The translations under genes were made by a program, and so were the position numbers. DNA of 29,236 nucleotides from Roseburia sp. AM59-24XD (lineage in GTDB: Bacteria > Bacillota > Clostridia > Lachnospirales > Lachnospiraceae): contig NZ_QUET01000035.1 of the NCBI RefSeq assembly GCF_003478445.1, forward strand, positions 1 through 29,236, written 5' to 3'. Under the pieces are notes generated by a model, which saw only the letters and a list, made by a program, of their open reading frames with translations, was not told the origin of the DNA and made no database searches. The stretch's first letter is position 1. The number at the start of each line of letters is the position of its first letter. Positions 23,606 to 29,236 of this stretch are shown one piece after another.

Positions 23606-24442
23606 TTATTTCGCTCCATTTCCCATGATTGCTTCAATCTTCGCTGCGTCTCCCCAGATGCCCGGAGAGTCATATGGTCTGTCCGGAAAAGCACCATACT
23701 CCAGCCTGATATTCATGTTCTTTTCCTTGATATAGGACTCGATCTTATCCGCAAGGGACATCGGCTTGCCGGTGCATACATTGATAATGCCGTCAACCTC
23801 GCCCTGAATACTCGCTTTCATGATCATCTGCGCGAGATCATCCACATGGATGAAATCGTAGAGATTCTTGCCGGTCGTAAACGGAAATGTCGTTTTGCCG
23901 TCCTCTGCCGCCTGATACAGCTTTGCAAAAATAGAGCTTCCTCTGGCGTCATCGCCGTAAATATAATAGGCCCTGAGCCAGTGCAGATGCACATCCTTGT
24001 TCTGTGTGTACAGAAGAAGCTGCTGTCTGAGCGCATTCTTGGCAATGCCGTACATCGACATCGGATTGCACGGTGTATTCTCATCCACAGCCCCCTCCCA
24101 GTAGCCGACCTCATGCATGCTTCCCATAACGGTCAGATACTTCAGACCGCCATCGATCATATGATTCAGAAATGTCACATGAGAGGACAGATCCTTCATG
24201 TGTGCCTCCGAATTATGCACAAAGCCATCGCGCCATGCCATATGCACAAGCACGTCCGGACTGCCGCACTGCTCATAGATATCTTTCTCCCCGTTAAAGA
24301 TCTCCACGTCAATCCTCTTTGCCCGCTCGTCAACTCCCTTGTACGAAAAATCGGACACATATACATCATGCCCTGCGTTGCAGAATGCCTTGACCACATG
24401 ATGACCAATATATCCTGCTGCTCCGGTAATCAATATCTTCAT
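23606..24442 (-). CDS. NAD(P)-dependent SDR (nucleotide-sugar reductase/epimerase-like)
   Basis: From the ATG at 24442 (AAAGGGGG about 7 bases upstream) the protein has 278 residues with GAAGYIG at 7-13 and Y131-x-x-x-K135. DFIHVDDLAQM and a late RPYDSPGIWGDAAKI are seen in dTDP-4-keto-6-deoxyhexose reductase-like SDRs. It probably makes a nucleotide-activated deoxysugar for the neighbouring transferases. No rmlABC genes are in the window, so its substrate must be made elsewhere. A longer frame to 24490 overlaps the upstream acyltransferase and lacks a ribosome binding site. Confidence 0.83.
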   Translation of the reverse strand: MKILITGAAGYIGHHVVKAFCNAGHDVYVSDFSYKGVDERAKRIDVEIFNGEKDIYEQCGSPDVLVHMAWRDGFVHNSEAHMKDLSSHVTFLNHMIDGGLKYLTVMGSMHEVGYWEGAVDENTPCNPMSMYGIAKNALRQQLLLYTQNKDVHLHWLRAYYIYGDDARGSSIFAKLYQAAEDGKTTFPFTTGKNLYDFIHVDDLAQMIMKASIQGEVDGIINVCTGKPMSLADKIESYIKEKNMNIRLEYGAFPDRPYDSPGIWGDAAKIEAIMGNGAK

Positions 24443-24455
24443 CGGATAACCCCCT

Positions 24456-25478
24456 TTATTTCTCCGTTGTATAATGTAATACAACGCCAACTGCTGTTGC
24501 GATCACTAACGCCAGTCCCATATGCAGATAAACATTCATCTGTCCACCGAACAGATGGATCAGAAGCTGCTGGATCGGGAAGGCACACAGATAGATCGTA
24601 TATGAAAAACGTCCCCCAAAGGCAAGTCTGCTGCCACACTGTCTCGCCATAAATGCCGGATAAAGAAGCACATACGGATAAAAGATCCAGACAGCCGCCG
24701 TCGACCAGGACAGCGCAAAGCATACTGCCATGCCCACCAGTGAGAGCACAAACAAACGCCAGTCCACCGGAACCCGGTCCCGGTATACATATAAAACATG
24801 TCCCAGTAAGAAGAAATAGATCGGACGGAAGGCTGCGCTTAAAATAACAATTCCAAGCATGCTGCAAATACGGAAACCGATCAATGCGCACACCAGATAT
24901 ACCGCCATAACGCCAAGGATTCTTTTCTTTTTCAGCAGTCCCAGACGGTAGATCACATAACATCCCACATAACAAAGCACTTCCACAGGAAGTGTCCACA
25001 GTGCACCATTCACAGCACTTCCAAATACATTGTTCTCAAAAACGCCCGGAAGATTGTGTCGCAGAACAAACACTGCATTGAGCAGATAACGCCATGTCAC
25101 ACTGTTTGTAAAATACTGCCCAAGCGGCAGGGTCGTCACAAAGGCTCCCATGATCACGGACAGCACAACAACCGCTGCCAGCGGCGGCCACACACGCCGG
25201 AAACGTGCCCGGAAAAACTTTCCGGCACTTTGATTCCGCTCCATGCTTTTTGCAATAAAAAGACCACTCGCCAGAAAGAACAGGCTGACCGCCACGGTTC
25301 CAAAATCAAGCTGCTGTCCCGTGATCACCTTGATCCACTCGCCCTTTGAGACATTCAGATCAAAGGAATGGTGAACGATCACAAGCCACGCCGCCAGAAA
25401 CTTCATGAAATCCAGATTATTGCTTTTTTGCTTCATCTGCGTGTCCAGATAAAGATACTGTCTTCTTTCTGTATTCAT
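24456..25478 (-). CDS. Acyltransferase family 3 membrane protein
   Basis: The 340-residue polytopic protein starts with NNLDFMKFLAAWLVIVHHSF, the acyltransferase 3 signature with the conserved HH pair, followed by an R-rich loop (RARFRRVWPP) and about ten hydrophobic segments, with SYTIYLCAFP near the end. It likely acetylates a sugar on the outer or lipid-linked glycan. AGGGA precedes the ATG. This is the second enzyme of this family in the window and is not closely similar to the one at 14786. Confidence 0.9.
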   Translation of the reverse strand: MNTERRQYLYLDTQMKQKSNNLDFMKFLAAWLVIVHHSFDLNVSKGEWIKVITGQQLDFGTVAVSLFFLASGLFIAKSMERNQSAGKFFRARFRRVWPPLAAVVVLSVIMGAFVTTLPLGQYFTNSVTWRYLLNAVFVLRHNLPGVFENNVFGSAVNGALWTLPVEVLCYVGCYVIYRLGLLKKKRILGVMAVYLVCALIGFRICSMLGIVILSAAFRPIYFFLLGHVLYVYRDRVPVDWRLFVLSLVGMAVCFALSWSTAAVWIFYPYVLLYPAFMARQCGSRLAFGGRFSYTIYLCAFPIQQLLIHLFGGQMNVYLHMGLALVIATAVGVVLHYTTEK

Positions 25479-25497
25479 ATCGATCCCTGTTCTCCCA

Positions 25498-25839
25498 TCA
25501 TTGTTCCTTATTCATAACATCTCTTACTGCAATCTCCTGCGTGAGGCTCTGTATCATATTCTCCAGATGTGACACACGGAATGTGATATAGAAATTATGC
25601 AGCAGAAGAATAAAGATCATAAATAAAAATATAAAGTTTACCGGCGACTGTATTCCGCACAGATCCGCAAGCGCAATGGCAATCTGTGGGAAGATACTTA
25701 AAACAAGCAGTAAAAATGAAAATACGATCCAAAACAGGGAATACTCTATTTTAAGCTTTGCTTTTCGTATTCTTCGAAGCACATATATTGCTACCACAAA
25801 GGATACAATAAACAGGATAATTCGTAAGGATATGGACAT
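25498..25839 (-). CDS. DUF2304 small membrane protein
   Basis: This 113-residue protein has three hydrophobic segments and the DUF2304 (PF10066) pattern: RRIRKAKLKIEYSLFWIVFS after the first helix, then a helix pair and a short cytosolic coiled tail (HLENMIQSLTQEIAV). Family members regularly sit next to a DPM1-like GT2, as here (8 bases from the stop of the GT2 to this start), and are suspected partners or membrane anchors for it. The function is not established. Confidence 0.9.
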   Translation of the reverse strand: MSISLRIILFIVSFVVAIYVLRRIRKAKLKIEYSLFWIVFSFLLLVLSIFPQIAIALADLCGIQSPVNFIFLFMIFILLLHNFYITFRVSHLENMIQSLTQEIAVRDVMNKEQ

Positions 25840-25846
25840 AATCTGA

Positions 25847-26533
25847 TCACCTCTTTCTAAAAGTCTGTATCACAACAATTGACATCAGCATACGAAACAT
25901 GTAAGAAATAGATCTCGTAAGATTAAGGTAGCTTGTACCGGCAATTCTTTCTTCCATGTCCACCTGTACTTCTGATACCTTCGCACCATTCTTAATCAGA
26001 TAGGATACCGTATCCGGCTCCGGTCCGTAATTGACCTCCTGCGCATACTCCTTCATACAGTTTCTGTTGTACATACGCATTCCGGAAGTTGGATCCTTGA
26101 TCCATTTACCGGTTGTCAGACGGATTGCAAGAGAGATCAGTCTACTTCCCAGCATTCTGGCTGTAAACGGCTTTTTCTCAGTGACAAAGCGGGATCCAAT
26201 CACGATGTCGTATCCCTTTTCCATTTCTTCGATCATCGGTGCAATATATTCCGGCAGATGCTGTCCATCTGCATCAAACTGGATCACATAATCGTAATTC
26301 ATGCGGTAAGCATACTTGACACCTGCCTGAAAGCCTCCCGCCAGTCCAAGGTTGATTGGCAGATCGATCACCTTGTAATTGCGTTCCATACAGATATCAT
26401 ATGTCTTATCCTTGGAACCGTCATTGACGATCACATAATCGTACTCGCTGTAATTGTTCTCGATATTATCAACAACCCGTTCAATATTTTCCGCCTCATT
26501 ATATGCCGGAATCAAAATCAATAATTTCTTCAT
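25847..26533 (-). CDS. DPM1-like GT2 (polyprenyl-phosphate mannosyl/glucosyltransferase type)
   Basis: The 228-residue protein starts MKKLLILIPAYNEAENI and has VNDGSKD, the catalytic FDADGQH, and PTSGMRMYNRN, all features of dolichyl/undecaprenyl-phosphate sugar synthases without their own membrane domain. It would charge a polyprenyl phosphate with a hexose at the cytosolic face. The ATG at 26533 has GAGG 7 bases upstream and is preferred to that at 26545. With the flanking DUF2304 and DUF2142 proteins it forms a conserved-looking trio. Confidence 0.9.
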   Translation of the reverse strand: MKKLLILIPAYNEAENIERVVDNIENNYSEYDYVIVNDGSKDKTYDICMERNYKVIDLPINLGLAGGFQAGVKYAYRMNYDYVIQFDADGQHLPEYIAPMIEEMEKGYDIVIGSRFVTEKKPFTARMLGSRLISLAIRLTTGKWIKDPTSGMRMYNRNCMKEYAQEVNYGPEPDTVSYLIKNGAKVSEVQVDMEERIAGTSYLNLTRSISYMFRMLMSIVVIQTFRKR

Positions 26534-26573
26534 AAACTGCCTCATTCTTCTATAACCAATGCTGGTTTGTATT

Positions 26574-28790
26574 TTATAAAAACTCTGTCAACATGCATGC
26601 TGCCAGGATCACAGAGAGCATCATTCCCACACCCTCGATCCAGCGCTCAACCTTATCATTACGTGGAATCGTCAGAAAGCGGATCTGTCCCAGCGTCAAA
26701 AACAACGGTGTCATGATTGGCCAGAGATATCTTCCCTGACATCCCTCGATGGTTGCTGCTCCCACCTCATTAAAGGTGACATACATCGCTGTAGCCACAC
26801 AGCAGACGCTGGCAAATGCAAGCGGCAGAACCGTGATCTTGATCGGGCAGCCGACCGGACGAACATCATCGCGGCGACGGTCAAGAACCGTAACAACCAC
26901 AAGCCAGATCAGACAAGGCATCGCCAGTGCCGGAATGCTCCAGTAATATGCCGTCTGCACGATAAACGCCTTAAACATTGTCATATTCAGATACTGGAAT
27001 CGCAGATAACTGAGAAGCAGTCCCGTATACTTCATCGGATTGGACAGGATATACTGAATCTGTCCCGCCGCATTGACACCCTCGCCTCCACGCATATCAC
27101 CGGAGCCTAAGCCGCCGCCAAAGATCAGTACCGCAAAACCTAACACCGCAAGAACAACAACTCCGCCAAAGAAACAGCGGTAAACTCTGCGCCATTTCAC
27201 ACTCTTGAATTTCTCCTTCGGCAAAAAGGCTGCCAGTCCCAGAAGCGGGATATATACCGGCTTGGCAAGAATCCCGACCAGAAATGTTCCAAAAATCAGC
27301 ACAATATCCTTTACGGTCAGTATCTTCTCCTGATGCTGATATTCTCCAATGAGATATGCAATGGAATATGCCACCAATGCGATCAGCCAGTAATCATAAT
27401 TAAAGTTAGATACAAGGAATACTGCTCCCGGCATCAACGCCACTGCCGCCATGATCATTTTACCGGATTTGAGATGTCTCATTCCGAGATAGATCACGAT
27501 CAGATAAAATAATGCACTTGCCAGTCTTCCAAGGACAACCATTGCCGACATCGGGATTCCAAGTCCTCTTGCGAAAAAGAATACCAGAATCGCCGGAAGA
27601 TAGATGACTGTTCTGAAATTGATCAGTACAGGCTGATCCGATGATTCTGCCACCCGTGCGGAAGGATCATTCAGAATCTGTCGCAGTCGTGGTTCCTCGG
27701 TCATAGAATAACTCTTGAGCTGCCCCAGATAACAGGTATAGTAAAAGTCCTCCTCTGCAATCGACAGTGTACTGTTCTGCAGATGAGATGCCCCTGCCGC
27801 ATTGATGAAATGTGTCTGATCATCCCACGAAACATTTAAACGCAGTGGCAAAAGCAGCGTCAATCCCACACAAAGGATCACTCCGCAGCGCAAAAACAAC
27901 ATTTCGAAGGTTCTCTTTTTGACGATAAACAGATATTTTATGATCTCATAGCCAAGCAGTCCGAGTACCACTCCGTAAATAGTGCTTCTGGTAGTCCACT
28001 GCCATGTACCATGACGGATCACAATAAAATAAATATTTCGCAATAGCCATCCGCACACGCCCGCAAGCACATAAAGCAGAGCCGAGATCCCAAGCTGCTT
28101 CGGATGCTGTTTTACATACTCCCCGGCACCTTTGATACCGTTTATACTGTTATTAATGATATTTTCAAGCTTTTCTTTCTTTGCGAGCCAGCAGGAAATA
28201 AGGATCAGAACAACGAGCAGTACAAGAATCTGCTTTTGCAGCGTTCTCTTCTGCGCTAAAGATGCCTCCTGAAGATGCTCGATATAAACAGACTCCAAAG
28301 AAATATCCTGATCGGTAGAAAAACGGATGCGGTTGATCGGCTTGTGATTTAAGTAGGTCTTTTCCGCATACTGTCCCTGTCCGACACCGGTCGTGATGTG
28401 CTCCACCTTCTGGTCATCCAGAAATGTGTCGATCTCAAAATGATTGTCCACCGGTGCCTCCGCATTCATGTTGATCCAAAATACGCGGACGTTTCTTTCC
28501 TCAAAGGTATATTCGATATAATGTTCATTTGCATCGGCAATCGTATAATTCGTCTCTGCCACCGAATATCCCGTCACTGACTGCTCTGCCGGATACTCCA
28601 GGATCTTTTCCTGCGAATAAATATTAAGAGAACGATATGCTATGATCCCGAACAATACCGCAATAATACATAAGATCGTCAGATTTCTGGAAAAATGTAC
28701 CACCGTCTGTTTGTTTCTTTTGGGATTGCTTCTGTTATTTTTATTATTTTTCCCATTTGTTTTCTTCTTTGAAGACATCCTATCCCCCAT
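26574..28790 (-). CDS. DUF2142 polytopic membrane protein (GT-C-like)
   Basis: The 738-residue protein has a very basic, Asn/Lys-rich N-terminus (residues 5-25), a membrane anchor, an extracytoplasmic domain of about 100 residues, and then about eleven helices. The SWDDQTHF motif after a helix and ALMPGAVFLVSNFNYDYW mark DUF2142 (PF09913), whose members have a GT-C-like layout with an acidic first-loop motif. It is a plausible acceptor-side transferase for the sugar-lipid made by the DPM1-like enzyme next door, or a polymerase; this is inferred. The ribosome binding site AAAGGTGG sits inside a CCACC/GGTGG hairpin (28796-28815) that could modulate translation. Confidence 0.85.
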   Translation of the reverse strand: MGDRMSSKKKTNGKNNKNNRSNPKRNKQTVVHFSRNLTILCIIAVLFGIIAYRSLNIYSQEKILEYPAEQSVTGYSVAETNYTIADANEHYIEYTFEERNVRVFWINMNAEAPVDNHFEIDTFLDDQKVEHITTGVGQGQYAEKTYLNHKPINRIRFSTDQDISLESVYIEHLQEASLAQKRTLQKQILVLLVVLILISCWLAKKEKLENIINNSINGIKGAGEYVKQHPKQLGISALLYVLAGVCGWLLRNIYFIVIRHGTWQWTTRSTIYGVVLGLLGYEIIKYLFIVKKRTFEMLFLRCGVILCVGLTLLLPLRLNVSWDDQTHFINAAGASHLQNSTLSIAEEDFYYTCYLGQLKSYSMTEEPRLRQILNDPSARVAESSDQPVLINFRTVIYLPAILVFFFARGLGIPMSAMVVLGRLASALFYLIVIYLGMRHLKSGKMIMAAVALMPGAVFLVSNFNYDYWLIALVAYSIAYLIGEYQHQEKILTVKDIVLIFGTFLVGILAKPVYIPLLGLAAFLPKEKFKSVKWRRVYRCFFGGVVVLAVLGFAVLIFGGGLGSGDMRGGEGVNAAGQIQYILSNPMKYTGLLLSYLRFQYLNMTMFKAFIVQTAYYWSIPALAMPCLIWLVVVTVLDRRRDDVRPVGCPIKITVLPLAFASVCCVATAMYVTFNEVGAATIEGCQGRYLWPIMTPLFLTLGQIRFLTIPRNDKVERWIEGVGMMLSVILAACMLTEFL

Positions 28791-28844
28791 TCCACCACCT
28801 TTCCACGGTGGCTTTACACTTAACGCTGCAAAGATATCATTTAT

Positions 28845-29236
28845 TTATAATTTTCCGAGAATAAAATCCGATGAGTTCTTTGTAAGATTGGCATTATAAT
28901 AAGGATCTCCCTTTCGGATAACCTCACCCCACCGTTCCTTTAGCAGGCTTATCTGCTCTGTCTCATCAACATATTCACCGTTTGCATTTCTCTTAGCTTC
29001 CCAGTTGATCAAATCATTATGTGCAAAGCCCATTCTGGCATATGGATCCAGCACATTAACCTTCCCTGCTTTCATCAGCTTTAGCGAAAGATCAAGACCG
29101 GCAAACCAGGTCTTTAACCCATTATCCATTCCACCTGCCATGTCGTAATATTTTTTGCGTACGAGCATGCAGGTATCCGATACTGCTGACACATTATGCA
29201 TGTAATAAAAATTCCCCCAAAAACCGGAATGGTCAT
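28845..29236 (-). CDS. GT2-type glycosyltransferase, C-terminal part (cut by window edge)
   Basis: An open frame of 129 codons enters from the right edge and ends at 28845. It reads DHSGFWGNFYYMHNVSAVSD, then CMLVRKKYYDMAGGMD, GLDLSLKLMKAG and YARMGFAHND. NVSAVTGA-C-x-LVR...GG-x-D-E is a standard segment in the second half of GT2 enzymes, so the catalytic N-terminus lies outside the window. The ATG at 29201 is internal, not a start. A 54-base gap separates it from the DUF2142 gene. Confidence 0.88.
   Translation of the reverse strand, partial: DHSGFWGNFYYMHNVSAVSDTCMLVRKKYYDMAGGMDNGLKTWFAGLDLSLKLMKAGKVNVLDPYARMGFAHNDLINWEAKRNANGEYVDETEQISLLKERWGEVIRKGDPYYNANLTKNSSDFILGKL

Overview
The window looks like a chromosomal segment of a low-to-mid GC Gram-positive gut-type Firmicute, most likely Lachnospiraceae (Roseburia/Agathobacter/Coprococcus-like). 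This is an inference from strong GGAGG-type ribosome binding sites, a CsbB/GtrA/YfhO-type glycosylation set, DUF2304 and DUF2142 proteins, and a ToxN/AbiQ-family toxin. No 16S rRNA or other phylogenetic marker is present.

Left part (1 to about 1740) is AT-rich and accessory. It holds the start of a zinc-dependent phospholipase C-like protein (1-416, minus, cut by the edge), a 334-base gap with two terminators and an unusual tRNA-like palindromic element (618-718), tRNA-Leu(UAG) with a clear promoter and terminator, and a complete type III toxin-antitoxin locus. That locus consists of a promoter, two perfect 38-nt tandem repeats (RNA antitoxin), a leaky terminator, and a ToxN/AbiQ/CptN-family toxin that starts at TTG.

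Middle part (1752-14521, minus) reads as one operon from a good promoter just upstream of 14521. In transcription order it encodes a YfhO-like polytopic membrane protein, RfbF, RfbG and RfbH (CDP-glucose to CDP-4-keto-3,6-dideoxyhexose), a thiamine-diphosphate enzyme of the acetolactate synthase type, an SDR reductase, a GtrB/CsbB-type polyprenyl-phosphate glycosyltransferase, a HAD-IIA phosphatase, a DRE-TIM aldolase with an extra C-terminal domain, and a GtrA-like flippase. My reading is that it makes a CDP-linked, possibly branched (yersiniose-like) 3,6-dideoxyhexose, loads it on a lipid carrier, flips it and transfers it outside the membrane.

Right part (14786-29236) is a surface polysaccharide cluster. 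One plus-strand acyltransferase is divergent from the middle operon and overlaps the Wzx-type flippase gene tail to tail. The rest is on the minus strand: a partial GT2, a DUF2142 membrane protein, a GT2, a DUF2304 protein, an acyltransferase, an SDR, three GT2s, a hexapeptide O-acetyltransferase, a second SDR, a GT2, a GT92-type transferase and the flippase. I see no initiating phosphoglycosyltransferase and no obvious Wzy, so the cluster probably continues to the right of the window.

Four conserved genes (the gtrB-like GT, rfbF, yfhO-like and one GT2) are each broken by an apparent single-base deletion, although each reads perfectly when one base is restored. This suggests assembly indels or recent decay, and raw reads should be checked before calling the genes dead.
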